64,000 nt of DNA from NCBI GenBank assembly GCA_022376925.1, contig JAIOJX010000028.1:75357001-75421000 (forward strand), read 5' to 3'. Under the pieces are notes generated by a model. The model was given only the letters and a program-made list of their open reading frames with translations. It searched no databases and was not told where the DNA came from. The translations under genes and the position numbers were made by a program. The DNA comes from Tragulus kanchil. Lineage: Eukaryota; Chordata; Mammalia; Artiodactyla; Tragulidae. Positions 1 to 12,224 of this stretch are shown here, one piece after another (within the stretch, counting starts at the first letter, position 1; the number at the start of each line of letters is the position of its first letter).

Positions 1-174
1 CGGTGCTCTGCGACAACAGAGGCCACTGCGATGGGAGGCCCACATGGGCCAAAGAACAAAGACGGATGAAAACAGAGAAATGAAAGACCAATGGAAGTGG
101 CCCGCCCGCTCCCCTCCCTCCCCAACCCAACCCCCGCCCAAAATAAATAAATAAATCTTTAAAAAAAAAAAACA
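1..174 (+). mobile_element. Tailed CHR-like SINE, 5' part cut by window edge
   Basis: Carries the body from CGGTGCTCTGCGACAACAGA through the C-rich CCCTCCCTCCCCAACCC block to (AAAT)n and poly-A at 161-174. The tRNA head lies left of the window. Confidence 0.9.
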
Positions 175-1080
175 AAACTCTATTTCAATTTTTTATAAAA
201 AATCCAGACCATTTCTAAGTCATTGAGAACATGGCTAATGCATGACCTAATACACTAGGGACTAGTGATATAGAAAATAATCAGTTATATTAAATGCCCA
301 TGAGAAGTATATTTGACTACAAACATACTGAAAGTTTTTTTAGTGTCTTTACTAAAGATTTGCAGATTAAAAAAGAACATTCTTCAGGTAGAGTAATGAC
401 CTTGTTTTGTTAGCACAAACAGGCAATGAACTCGTTCCTGTCTGCTGGAAGCTTAAGGCTACAGGATATCACACAGAATACCAGGAGAGGTACTTATATG
501 AGGAAAGACAAGTTAAAATAGAGAGAAATATAGAAAGGCTTCCTCTCCTTAGAAAGATGGGTATTTCCTATTTTTATTCAGCAAAACCTAAATCAACCTA
601 AAACCAATTGAGAATCTTTCACTTACTCATTTCCCTCCATTTAGTCAAGCTTTAAAATAGATTCCCTTAAAAATTATAAATTCTTTTTCTCTAAGGCCAA
701 AAACAGAACCTGCTTAATTTCTTTTACTTATTGTACTGGGAGGGAAACATGATGCTCTGAAAGACACTGAGTGGAAAAGGATCGAATTACATGACAAATC
801 ACCAAACTGCAAATTTGCTTCCACTGTTACTCCAGAAACAAACAAATCATGTCTGGAGAGAGCAATGTCTCAGTTAACCTCCCTACCACTTTCTGCTCAC
901 CACACCTTCCTCCACAGTCACATTACTGTTTGACTGCTTCTCTTCATTAATAAAAACGGAGAGAAAGAATGGTATTACCATGAGGATAGCACAGAAAAGC
1001 TAATTATTTTGGCCCAATGATAAAATTTAGGACAAAAACCTGCTTAAGTACAATGCCAGCTTGGTATCCAAAAACAAATA

Positions 1081-1316
1081 TCCGCTGGAGCGCTGGACCG
1101 AGGCCAATCACCGAGCCAATTTGGAGCGCATGCTCCCAGGGCCGGTGCTCTGCGACAACAGAGGCCACTGCGATGGGAGGCCCACATGGGCCAAAGAACA
1201 AAGACGGATGAAAACAGAGAAATGAAAGACCAATGGAAGTGGCCCGCCCGCTCCCCTCCCTCCCCAACCCAACCCCCGCCCAAAATAAATAAATAAATCT
1301 TTAAAAAAAAAAAACA
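1081..1316 (+). mobile_element. Tailed CHR-like SINE, head missing (duplicate copy)
   Basis: Begins in the body at GGAGCGCTGGACCGAGGCC and runs to the poly-A. From 1143 it equals 1-174. The tRNA head is absent because the preceding contig ends at about 1062. Confidence 0.9.
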
Positions 1317-2604
1317 AAACTCTATTTCAATTTTTTATAAAAAATCCAGACCATTTCTAAGTCATTGAGAACATGGCTAATGCATGACCTAATACACTAG
1401 GGACTAGTGATATAGAAAATAATCAGTTATATTAAATGCCCATGAGAAGTATATTTGACTACAAACATACTGAAAGTTTTTTTAGTGTCTTTACTAAAGA
1501 TTTGCAGATTAAAAAAGAACATTCTTCAGGTAGAGTAATGACCTTGTTTTGTTAGCACAAACAGGCAATGAACTCGTTCCTGTCTGCTGGAAGCTTAAGG
1601 CTACAGGATATCACACAGAATACCAGGAGAGGTACTTATATGAGGAAAGACAAGTTAAAATAGAGAGAAATATAGAAAGGCTTCCTCTCCTTAGAAAGAT
1701 GGGTATTTCCTATTTTTATTCAGCAAAACCTAAATCAACCTAAAACCAATTGAGAATCTTTCACTTACTCATTTCCCTCCATTTAGTCAAGCTTTAAAAT
1801 AGATTCCCTTAAAAATTATAAATTCTTTTTCTCTAAGGCCAAAAACAGAACCTGCTTAATTTCTTTTACTTATTGTACTGGGAGGGAAACATGATGCTCT
1901 GAAAGACACTGAGTGGAAAAGGATCGAATTACATGACAAATCACCAAACTGCAAATTTGCTTCCACTGTTACTCCAGAAACAAACAAATCATGTCTGGAG
2001 AGAGCAATGTCTCAGTTAACCTCCCTACCACTTTCTGCTCACCACACCTTCCTCCACAGTCACATTACTGTTTGACTGCTTCTCTTCATTAATAAAAACG
2101 GAGAGAAAGAATGGTATTACCATGAGGATAGCACAGAAAAGCTAATTATTTTGGCCCAATGATAAAATTTAGGACAAAAACCTGCTTAAGTACAATGCCA
2201 GCTTATCAATCAATGCCTATATCAGGAATTAAGACATTATTTTCACAAGCTTTGAGGCTAATACCAGACAGAAATTAAATGCACAGGAGGAAAAAGTTTA
2301 AACTGGAAAACATGCAATTACCCAATCACTTATAACATAGAAGATTTTAATTCCAACTCCCAGGAATCCTTTGCACTGCTTTTCAGTTACTTTCTTCTTC
2401 ACTCCATCTACCTTCTCAAATTAGAACAAGAACTTTTAGAATTACCAATGATACAAACTTGGCAATAAAGAATCATGGTAAATTCTTAGCAAGTGTTTAA
2501 AAAACATTATTCTGATGATCAGACACATAGTCACTGTAAAAGAAAATGAGCAAGAATCAGGTACATTAATCCATGTGTAAGGAAATAAAATTAGTAACTG
2601 CCCC

Positions 2605-3715
2605 TTTATCTGTAGGAGATATATTTGAAGACCCCTGGTGAATACGTGAAACTGTGACTAGTACCAAAGCCTTCGTATACATTTTTCCCAACATACATGT
2701 ACCAAAGATAAAGTTTAATTTATAAATTAAGGCACAGTAAGAGATTCAAAGTAGTAACAAAACAGAACAATTACTACAATTTGCTGTAATAAAAGTTACA
2801 TGAATGTACTCTCCTTCTCAAAATACCTTACTGTACAAATGTAATACCTTTTCCATCTTTTTTTGGTAAACATTTACTTTTTATTTATTTATCTTTTGGG
2901 GGGTGGTGTGGGGAGGGTGGGGGATGGGCGGGCCACTTCTATTGATCTTTCATTTCTCTATTTTCATCCGTCTTTGTTTTTTGGCTCCTGTGGGCCTCCC
3001 ATCGCAGTGGCCTCTGTCGTCGCAGAGCGCCGGCTCTGGGCGCATGCGTCCCAGAGCTCCGGCTTGGTAATTGGACACATCAGTCCAGCCGCTCCGCGGC
3101 ACGTGGGATCTTCCCAGGCCAGGGATCGAACTGGCGCCCCTTGCACTGCAAGGCGGTGTCCTTACCTACTGGACCACCAGGGAAGCCCTGCCTTTTCCAT
3201 CTTAACACACTGTGGCTGGAGCTTCTGCAGTCTGAGTGTGACAGCAAAACTAGCACAGCTTTCTCATTCCTTCTTCACAGTTTGAGAAATACATTTATTC
3301 TTATAATATATCTCAGCAACCTCACCATATGATTATTTTCCCTTTCCTTAATAAGTCAAGAACATCCACCCTGTTACTGAAAAGAAGCACTTCAAAGCAT
3401 CTCTTTGACATGTGAGAACTGCCAGCATCACCAGTCTGGTGCTCTGAGCTACTAAGTAAGTATAATATGGGTTACTAGTGCAGTAGGCAATCTGACAGCT
3501 ACGAAGTTCTAGGGGGCAGGATGTGCTGGACAAAGGGATGACTTACATCCAGGTTAGGACCATGTGGGACAGTGTGAGACTTCATAAATCTACTCAGAAT
3601 GGTGCACAATTTAAAATTTATGAGCTGCTTACTTCTGGAATTTTCCAACCATGGTTTACTGTGGGTAACTGAAACTACAGAAAGCTAAAACAGGTAAGAG
3701 GGAACTTATCACCAT
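2605..3715. repeat. Ancient DNA-transposon-like segment, interrupted by a SINE
   Basis: The text CTGTAGGAGATATATTTGAA ... AAGACCCC at the left and ACTGTGGGTAACTGAAACTA near 3660 at the right resemble the ends of a mammalian non-autonomous DNA transposon family. The family name is not certain. The right end is also where duplication 2 begins. Confidence 0.4.
2874..3188 (-). mobile_element. Tailed CHR-like SINE
   Basis: A complete copy in reverse: TTTATTTATC and a G-rich tail on the left, and the tRNA-Glu-like head ending CCACCAGGGAAGCCC on the right. Box B appears as the reverse of GGTTCGATCCC near 3122. CCTTTTCCATCTT sequence flanks both sides (about 2847 and 3190), consistent with a target-site duplication. 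Inserted into a DNA-transposon-like segment. Confidence 0.93.
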
Positions 3716-3965
3716 AATTACACATTTACATCCAATTAAAATATACATGAGGTGGTTCCATAATGTTTCTCTTAAAGGGTTTTATTCCCTTAAATTTACC
3801 AAATGCCAAAGGCATATTTTAAAACCTGAATCCCAGCTTTACAAAAGTAGCAATCAACTTTGGAACACTTATCACGTAAGAAAAAATCTTGCAATACTTT
3901 ACTGACCAACTGTTACTTTTACAAGAATTAAACCCAGGATAAAAAATAACCTAGGATAATAACAG

Positions 3966-4082
3966 CATGGTAACCCACTCTAGTATTCTTGTCTGGAGAA
4001 CCCGCATGAACAGAGGAGCCTCATGGGCTACAGTCCATGGGGTCACAAAGAGTAGAGCATGACTGAGTGACTAACCACAGCA
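3966..4082 (+). mobile_element. Bov-A/Bov-tA 3' fragment
   Basis: AACCCACTCTAGTATTCTTG through GTCCATGGGGTCACAAAGAG to GACTGAGTGACTAA is the ruminant Bov-A unit. Repeated at 5092-5208. Confidence 0.85.
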
Positions 4083-5091
4083 CAAGGTAACAAGGAAGTT
4101 CTTTCCCATATTATGTCCTGAAATTTTAAGAATCTACAACAACCCCACCTACTACATCAAAATACAGAGAACTCTTTAAGAAGAACCTACTTGTAAGAAT
4201 GCTGCCTCTGCAGGATTATGGCTGGAGTTCATACAAAAATTAAGTTATTTATAAAAAGAATGCCTAAATGAGGTTTAAGACTGTTACACAAATTTCTAGG
4301 ATAAACTGACAGAATACAAACAAAAAGCTGGAAATTCTAAAAAAAGGTTCAATTTGTGGGAATTTTTTAAAAAACGTCAAATAATGAAGCTTCACTGGTT
4401 CATTTACCCAACACTTTCTATGCCCCAGGTTCTGAAAAAATGACGACAAAGATAGAGCCAGTCCCAGCCTTCATAGATTTAGTAAGAAAGTCATGAAGAA
4501 AGGACTCTAGTGGTAAGCGCCAGGGAAGGACAAAGTTCAGAGTGTTATGGGATCAATCACGTAACGGTATGCTTAGGTATAAAAGGGTTTCAGAAAAGGT
4601 GAAATGACCTACATATTGTGACTTGAAGGATGAGAAGGTGGGCGTACTGGGCAGTGTTACAGAACATCCAAAGTCAAGAAACTAGAGGAAGTGACGAGAG
4701 ATGGAAGATAAGCGGCTAGCAAGATCAAGATGAATTTGAACTTATCTTGTGAGCAACGAACAGAACACCACTTAGCAGTTTTAACTTGTGAGACTTTACT
4801 GTTAACAAAGCTAAAACAGGTAAGAGGGAACTTATCACCATAATTACACATTTACATCCAATTAAAATATACATGAGGTGGTTCCATAATGTTTCTCTTA
4901 AAGGGTTTTATTCCCTTAAATTTACCAAATGCCAAAGGCATATTTTAAAACCTGAATCCCAGCTTTACAAAAGTAGCAATCAACTTTGGAACACTTATCA
5001 CGTAAGAAAAAATCTTGCAATACTTTACTGACCAACTGTTACTTTTACAAGAATTAAACCCAGGATAAAAAATAACCTAGGATAATAACAG

Positions 5092-5208
5092 CATGGTAAC
5101 CCACTCTAGTATTCTTGTCTGGAGAACCCGCATGAACAGAGGAGCCTCATGGGCTACAGTCCATGGGGTCACAAAGAGTAGAGCATGACTGAGTGACTAA
5201 CCACAGCA
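5092..5208 (+). mobile_element. Bov-A/Bov-tA fragment (duplicate)
   Basis: Identical to the copy at 3966-4082, 1126 bp away, as part of duplicated block 2. Confidence 0.85.
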
Positions 5209-6339
5209 CAAGGTAACAAGGAAGTTCTTTCCCATATTATGTCCTGAAATTTTAAGAATCTACAACAACCCCACCTACTACATCAAAATACAGAGAACTC
5301 TTTAAGAAGAACCTACTTGTAAGAATGCTGCCTCTGCAGGATTATGGCTGGAGTTCATACAAAAATTAAGTTATTTATAAAAAGAATGCCTAAATGAGGT
5401 TTAAGACTGTTACACAAATTTCTAGGATAAACTGACAGAATACAAACAAAAAGCTGGAAATTCTAAAAAAAGGTTCAATTTGTGGGAATTTTTAAAAAAA
5501 CGTCAAATAATGAAGCTTCACTGGTTCATTTACCCAACACTTTCTATGCCCCAGGTTCTGAAAAAATGACGACAAAGATAGAGCCAGTCCCAGCCTTCAT
5601 AGATTTAGTAAGAAAGTCATGAAGAAAGGACTCTAGTGGTAAGCGCCAGGGAAGGACAAAGTTCAGAGTGTTATGGGATCAATCACGTAACGGTATGCTT
5701 AGGTATAAAAGGGTTTCAGAAAAGGTGAAATGACCTACATATTGTGACTTGAAGGATGAGAAGGTGGGCGTACTGGGCAGTGTTACAGAACATCCAAAGT
5801 CAAGAAACTAGAGGAAGTGACGAGAGATGGAAGATAAGCGGCTAGCAAGATCAAGATGAATTTGAACTTATCTTGTGAGCAACGAACAGAACACCACTTA
5901 GCAGTTTTAACTGTGAGACTGTTAAGGACTTACTCTACTAGTGATAAAGTGGATTCGAGGAAGACAATAATGAGAGTATCAGTTATTCAGTTAAGAAGCA
6001 GTAGCAGTGAAAATGCAGGGGTAGTCAGATACTTAAAAGTAGTAGAATTTTCTGGGTATTTTTCTACATTGGATTGGAGAACATGGAAAGAACAGAAAGT
6101 TAGGGATGATATCCAAGCTTCTGGCTTGGGAAATTAATTAGATGAACCACATTAATTGATAAGGAATATTCTCAGGAGAAACAGGAATCTGGTGTTAAAC
6201 AGTTGTAAGAGGTGAAGATTTCCTTTAAACTTGAGTCTTTTGAGAAGTATAAACAAGAATTAGGGGGCCATCAGTATGTAAGTGTTAAATGAAGTGAGGG
6301 CAAGTAGGCATCCAGTGAAGGTATGGAACATAAGAAAGC

Positions 6340-8647
6340 CTATGACAGAATCATGAAGGCTGAAATCAGGACACCATACTGTCTCAGAAGCCAAAGGGAA
6401 AATCACAAAATTGAGAGAAAATAATATAAAATACTATGAAGGATCAAGTAAGATATAAACTGAAAGGTGTTCACTGGTTATATATGTCACTGGTGACCCT
6501 GATTAAAAAAAAAAAAAAATTAGAAACAGATCATTGGCGAGGAAGGAATTAATTTCAACCATGACTGATAACAACAGGTTACTCAGTTTTTGACCCCTTT
6601 ATTAAAATGTTTACATACATCTCTCTCTTCCTATTTTAAAGGACTAAGATTAGTCGTTCCTAAACATTTCATGTTGGGATAACTCTTGTGCAACATTAAA
6701 AAAAACTTGAACACTGGAATAACTGCTTTTTTAAGTCATCAAATTAAAGGCTATTGGATAAAACACTATTGTAATATCAATAATAAATAAATAAATTCAC
6801 CCAGCTGTTTGAAAAAAGAAATGCCTAAGACATTTATGTAGCCAGACACCATGCTTGGTGTATATGTGAATATGGTACTGCTCTGTGGTAAATCTGGTCC
6901 AGACATTGACAAGTCCTGTGGATTAAATGATTGACAAAGAACCTTACCAACCTTGAAAAACTGTTAATTCTCAAGTTTCCAAAATAAATTACTGAAACAA
7001 AATGGTACATCATGTAGATTTTATAATGGCCCAAGGTGGAATATGACTGAACACTTTACCTCTATGTTACACTATCAACTGTGACTAGATGCCTTCCTTT
7101 GGTGAAATTCTAAAATCCATATTAAACAAAAATATGAATTTTTTGCTTTACAAGTATTTGCTATCCCAAGAAAAAGATAATTTGATAGAGCCTGTTTGCA
7201 CATGACTATCACAAACCCAACAGACAGGAGCCCATTCATTTTCACCTTAAGGCAAACACAAGCCAATAGGCAATAACCACTGATTTTCTACTTTACTCAC
7301 TGATAGTGAATCCTAAACTGACAATATTTGTCCATTCTTTCATTACTTTAGAAATGATAGCTACTGCTCAGGTGGAAAAAAAACAAGAGCATCAAGTTTC
7401 TGCCAGTTTATCCATGAGTTCAAACAAATAGTTTCTTATTTACAAAATTCACTGTAGTTGACATTTTAAAGGTGCATTTTAAATATAAAAGCTGACTATG
7501 ACAGAATCATGAAGGCTGAAATCAGGACACCATACTGTCTCAGAAGCCAAAGGGAAAATCACAAAATTGAGAGAAAATAATATAAAATACTATGAAGGAT
7601 CAAGTAAGATATAAACTGAAAGGTGTTCACTGGTTATATATGTCACTGGTGACCCTGATTAAAAAAAAAAAAAAATTAGAAACAGATCATTGGCGAGGAA
7701 GGAATTAATTTCAACCATGACTGATAACAACAGGTTACTCAGTTTTTGACCCCTTTATTAAAATGTTTACATACATCTCTCTCTTCCTATTTTAAAGGAC
7801 TAAGATTAGTCGTTCCTAAACATTTCATGTTGGGATAACTCTTGTGCAACATTAAAAAAAACTTGAACACTGGAATAACTGCTTTTTTAAGTCATCAAAT
7901 TAAAGGCTATTGGATAAAACACTATTGTAATATCAATAATAAATAAATAAATTCACCCAGCTGTTTGAAAAAAGAAATGCCTAAGACATTTATGTAGCCA
8001 GACACCATGCTTGGTGTATATGTGAATATGGTACTGCTCTGTGGTAAATCTGGTCCAGACATTGACAAGTCCTGTGGATTAAATGATTGACAAAGAACCT
8101 TACCAACCTTGAAAAACTGTTAATTCTCAAGTTTCCAAAATAAATTACTGAAACAAAATGGTACATCATGTAGATTTTATAATGGCCCAAGGTGGAATAT
8201 GACTGAACACTTTACCTCTATGTTACACTATCAACTGTGACTAGATGCCTTCCTTTGGTGAAATTCTAAAATCCATATTAAACAAAAATATGAATTTTTT
8301 GCTTTACAAGTATTTGCTATCCCAAGAAAAAGATAATTTGATAGAGCCTGTTTGCACATGACTATCACAAACCCAACAGACAGGAGCCCATTCATTTTCA
8401 CCTTAAGGCAAACACAAGCCAATAGGCAATAACCACTGATTTTCTACTTTACTCACTGATAGTGAATCCTAAACTGACAATATTTGTCCATTCTTTCATT
8501 ACTTTAGAAATGATAGCTACTGCTCAGGTGGAAAAAAAACAAGAGCATCAAGTTTCTGCCAGTTTATCCATGAGTTCAAACAAATAGTTTCTTATTTACA
8601 AAATTCACTGTAGTTGACATTTTAAAGGTGCTATTTCAAATATAAAA
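6340..8647. repeat. Direct duplication 3 (offset 1156)
   Basis: 6340-7489 repeats at 7496-8647. The copies differ near the end (GGTGCATTTTAAA against GGTGCTATTTCAAA). Confidence 0.93.
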
Positions 8648-9030
8648 CAATTTCGCCAACCACAGATAATTACCACTTATAGTCAAAAAGTCTAATAACT
8701 TTAAGATCTAGACTATCAAAAAAAACTAAAAAATATATAGTCTTTCAGTATACACTGATTACCATCAGTTAAAGCACAAATTTCTATTTTAAAAAATGGC
8801 AAAGACATTCTTACTGTTACTTTATTAAAGTATCATCTGTTAAAGTGAGATTACATGTACAACTCCATAAATTCCACAAAAACAGTATGTGCAAGTGTCT
8901 TGCTAAGTTTTATTTTGGGTCAAAAGTAATCATTTTAAAGAGCAATTCAAGTTATACAAAGAAATCAATGCTGAAGTCTAATTTTTTAGCAGCAAAGTGA
9001 TTTAAATTGTCCTGATAAAACTACAAAACA

Positions 9031-9367
9031 GGGCTTCCCCTGGTGGTCCAGTGGGTAAGGACACCGCCTTGCAGTGCAAGGGGCGCTGGTTCAATCCCTG
9101 GCCTGGGAAGATCCCACGTGCCACGGAGCGGCTGGACCGATGTGTCCAATTACCGAGCTGGAGCTCTGGAGCACATGCGCCCAGTGCCGGTGCTCTGCAA
9201 CGACAGACACCACCGTGATGGGAGGCCCACAGGAGCCAAAGAACAAAGACGGATGAAAATGGAGAAATTAAAGACCAATAGAAGTGGCCCGCCCGCTCCC
9301 CTCCCTCCCCAATCCGACCCCCGCCCAAAATAAATAAATAAATAAATCTTAAAAAAAAAAAAAAAAA
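9031..9367 (+). mobile_element. Tailed CHR-like SINE, full length
   Basis: Head GGGCTTCCCCTGGTGGTCCA (box A), box B GGTTCAATCCC at about 9090, body, C-rich tail block, (AAAT)n and poly-A. Target-site duplication AACTACAAAACA at 9019-9030 and 9366-9377. Confidence 0.95.
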
Positions 9368-9573
9368 CTACAAAACAACATGAAACTTAAAAAAATTATC
9401 AGTGTTGACCTAGACAAGGCTGAAAAACTGAAAGTGAGATATAAGGAAATGTAAAGTCTGACATATGCTTAATTCTATTCTTAATGCTAAAAAGGTGAGG
9501 TGGAGTAGGTAATATTTGAAACTTCAATACCAAAACTTAGCTTCTTTTTTAGAATTTATTTTTGGTGATTTGG

Positions 9574-9690
9574 AGGAGGCCGTGGCAACCAACTCCAGTA
9601 TTCTCGCCTGGAGAATCCCAAGGAAACTATGCTGGAGACCTCAATATAAAGCACACATTTCCTGGCTCTCACAGTCCATGGGTTTTTCCA
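9574..9690 (+). mobile_element. Degraded Bov-A fragment
   Basis: GGCAACCAACTCCAGTATTC, CGCCTGGAGAATCCCA and CACAGTCCATGG follow the Bov-A order, with decay in between. Confidence 0.65.
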
Positions 9691-9872
9691 GCATACTAGC
9701 ACTGTATCTTTTCTATACTTTTTTTCCTTTTTGTTTTTTTTTTTTCCTTTTTAAAGTAGTATCTTACTCTCCCATTAGAAAGACTATTTCGTTCTCAGAG
9801 CCTAGTACAATGCCTGATATACAGGATGCACTAAACTAAGGTAGTTTGCTTCCACTTCAGAACTTCTTCTAA

Positions 9873-12031
9873 AATTGACGACTTAGTACAGTAAAAACAT
9901 ATCTTCAGTGTGATTAGTATAACGTGGAGATAACTTACAAATACACCTGGGAGTTTTCTGACCAACGTTTCCTCTGAACTGATTTACTCTATAACTGCCA
10001 TTATACAAGCTCAGACACAGATAAATCATCTCCTCTCCCCACTCCTCAGTTCACCCCAGTACTGTTAAATGCAGCTAGCCCAATTCCCCGCCCCACCCCC
10101 ACCCCCAGCTGTCAGATACCAGGAGGATTTAATAGTTTAACAAAACCATACAAAGCAGTTCATCAGACACTTCGATGCTTGGCTTAATATCACAGAATCT
10201 GTACCACACATGTCAGGTTTAAGTCATGTAACTTTGCAGGTAAAATTAAAAAGTAAATTTAAGATGCTTCTATCCCCAAAGTTTAAGAACTCATTCCCAC
10301 AGATGTAATAAATGCCACTGAACACCATTTTACTCTTGTCCACTAGGTCACTGTATTTACCTATCCCCAACCCTAAAATACTGCAAAAAAGGGGGGAGCT
10401 ACTTGTTATTAAAACAGTACTGATTACGCCCTAGGCCTTAGACATGACCAATGCAACGCATGTCACAAGTACCGACCGTTAAAGGAATCTAGGTTCCTTT
10501 ACTAGTTAATTAAGTACAATCACCCCATTTGCAAACGTCCCCCTAGCCACAACGCTAGAGATAAATGCTGTGTCACTAAGAAGAAAAGCAAATATTTTTC
10601 TGAAACCAAAAGAAAACTGTCAACGAATGTTGCTAACCTGTGCCCTCGGGCTACTCCATTCCCCACAACGGCAGCCAGAACTGAGTTTCCCTAAACCCAC
10701 GCGCGGCGGCTTAGCAGCTTCCGTCTGACCAGAAGCCCCCTGATGGGCACAAACCATCAAGGAAAAGCTGAACCCGCCAAGTTCTACCTCCATGCCCGGG
10801 GCTGCTTCTCACCATTTCCAGGTGAGCACCAGGGCCTTCGGGGTGTCCGCTGCCTGGGGCCGGACTGGCTCTGCCCTCCGGGGTCTTCCGTTCACTGTTG
10901 CGCTTCAGCCGCCGGAGTCGCCTCCGCTCGCGGCGCCGCCGCCGTCTAAACTTTCCAATTGACGACTTATTACAGTAAAAACATATCTTCAGTGTGATTA
11001 GTATAACGTGGAGATAACTTACAAATACACCTGGGAGTTTTCTGACCAACGTTTCCTCTGAACTGATTTACTCTATAACTGCCATTATACAAGCTCAGAC
11101 ACAGATAAATCATCTCCTCTCCCCACTCCTCAGTTCACCCCAGTACTGTTAAATGCAGCTAGCCCAATTCCCCGCCCCACCCCCACCCCCAGCTGTCAGA
11201 TACCAGGAGGATTTAATAGTTTAACAAAACCATACAAAGCAGTTCATCAGACACTTCGATGCTTGGCTTAATATCACAGAATCTGTACCACACATGTCAG
11301 GTTTAAGTCATGTAACTTTGCAGGTAAAATTAAAAAGTAAATTTAAGATGCTTCTATCCCCAAAGTTTAAGAACTCATTCCCACAGATGTAATAAATGCC
11401 ACTGAACACCATTTTACTCTTGTCCACTAGGTCACTGTATTTACCTATCCCCAACCCTAAAATACTGCAAAAAAGGGGGGAGCTACTTGTTATTAAAACA
11501 GTACTGATTACGCCCTAGGCCTTAGACATGACCAATGCAACGCATGTCACAAAGTACCGACCGTTAAAGGAATCTAGGTTCCTTTACTAGTTAATTAAGT
11601 ACAATCACCCCATTTGCAAACGTCCCCCTAGCCACAACGCTAGAGATAAATGCTGTGTCACTAAGAAGAAAAGCAAATATTTTTCTGAAACCAAAAGAAA
11701 ACTGTCAACGAATGTTGCTAACCTGTGCCCTCGGGCTACTCCATTCCCCACAACGGCAGCCAGAACTGAGTTTCCCTAAACCCACGCGCGGCGGCTTAGC
11801 AGCTTCCGTCTGACCAGAAGCCCCCTGATGGGCACAAACCATCAAGGAAAAGCTGAACCCGCCAAGTTCTACCTCCATGCCCGGGGCTGCTTCTCACCAT
11901 TTCCAGGTGAGCACCAGGGCCTTCGGGGTGTCCGCTGCCTGGGGCCGGACTGGCTCTGCCCTCCGGGGTCTTCCGTTCACTGTTGCGCTTCAAGCCGCCG
12001 GAGTCGCCTCCGCCCCCGGTCTCGCGGCGCC
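9873..12031. repeat. Direct duplication 4 (offset 1084-1085), includes TOMM70 exon 1
   Basis: 9873-10947 repeats at 10957-12031. A 1-bp homopolymer difference (CACAAGTACC against CACAAAGTACC) shifts the offset. The break falls inside TOMM70 exon 1. Confidence 0.93.
10813..10947 (-). pseudogene. Truncated duplicate of TOMM70 exon 1 (probable assembly artefact)
   Basis: Repeats the 3' part of TOMM70 exon 1 (from about LKRNSERK to GAHLEM) with the same GTGAGA donor at 10812-10807, 1085 bp left of the real exon. On the plus strand, identity to the complete exon holds to about 10920. It then degrades over about 30 bp in a CGCC-rich stretch and stops abruptly at about 10947. There is no ATG and no membrane anchor. 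Intron sequence is copied along with it, so this is not a processed pseudogene. It is the ragged end of one unmerged contig overlap and should not be annotated as an extra exon. Confidence 0.88.
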
Positions 12032-12224
12032 GCCGCTGCCGGCTCCACAGGTACATGGCACCCGCTCCTAGCAGCAGGGGCGCCCCGACGGCCAGCGCCA
12101 GCTGCCATCGCGGCAGGCCTCCGGTGCCCGGGCCCGAACTCGCACTGCCGCCGCCCACCCCACTCCCGGAACCAGGTCCAGCTGCGGCGACCACCGCTGC
12201 TTCCACAGGCTTAGAGGCGGCCAT
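11898..12224 (-). CDS. TOMM70: TOMM70 coding exon 1 (mitochondrial import receptor Tom70, N-terminus)
   Basis: Codes for residues 1-109 of TOM70, the outer-mitochondrial-membrane receptor that takes carrier-type preproteins from Hsp70/Hsp90 and passes them to the TOM channel. The start MAASKPVEAAVVAAA, a Gly/Ser-rich stretch, an apolar membrane anchor at about residues 41-60 (LALAVGAPLLLGAGAMYLW) followed by basic residues, and the cytosolic segment LKRNSERKTPEGRASP all match the mammalian protein as I know it. The ATG (12224-12222) has G at -3 and G at +4. The exon ends at GAHLEM, and a GTGAGA donor follows at 11897-11892; the open frame beyond that is intron. The TPR repeats are encoded by later exons, left of position 1. 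The arginine-rich RQRRRRETGGGGDSGG segment differs somewhat from human. The neighbour is LNP1, head to head. A truncated second copy lies at 10813-10947. Identification is from memory of the family, with very good agreement. Confidence 0.96.

Larger units (their letters stand above)
1..2204. repeat. Direct duplication 1 (offset 1142)
   Basis: 1-1062 repeats at 1143-2204. The left copy diverges after GCCAGCTT; 1063-1142 is a ragged link into SINE body. Confidence 0.93.
3681..5922. repeat. Direct duplication 2 (offset 1126)
   Basis: 3681-4797 repeats at 4807-5922. The left copy degrades over its last ~20 bp (TTAACTTGTGAGACTTTACT against TTAACTGTGAGACTGTTAAG). Confidence 0.93.
1..11895 (-). other. 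TOMM70: TOMM70 intron 1 (partial)
   Basis: Runs from the exon 1 donor to the left edge of the window. I searched the minus strand by eye for the next exon (expected to begin NSLDRAQAAKNKGNKYF) and did not find it, so the acceptor lies outside. The content is AT-rich intron with five tailed SINE copies or pieces, Bov-A pieces, a DNA-transposon-like segment and four large direct duplications. The short open frames in this stretch look like chance or SINE frames. Confidence 0.8.

Noticed and set aside
5856..6137. A 93-codon plus-strand frame in TOMM70 intron 1
   Set aside because: Not recognised, AT-rich, no splice context, and its first part is also broken in the duplicate at 4730.
9031..9110. 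tRNA gene with box A and box B
   Set aside because: It is the tRNA-Glu-derived head of a SINE with a body, poly-A and target-site duplication; no acceptor stem pairing or CCA context supports a functional tRNA.
11796..11897. C-terminal extension of TOMM70 exon 1 beyond GAHLEM
   Set aside because: A GTGAGA donor follows directly, and the known protein continues with a different exon; the open frame past it is intron.
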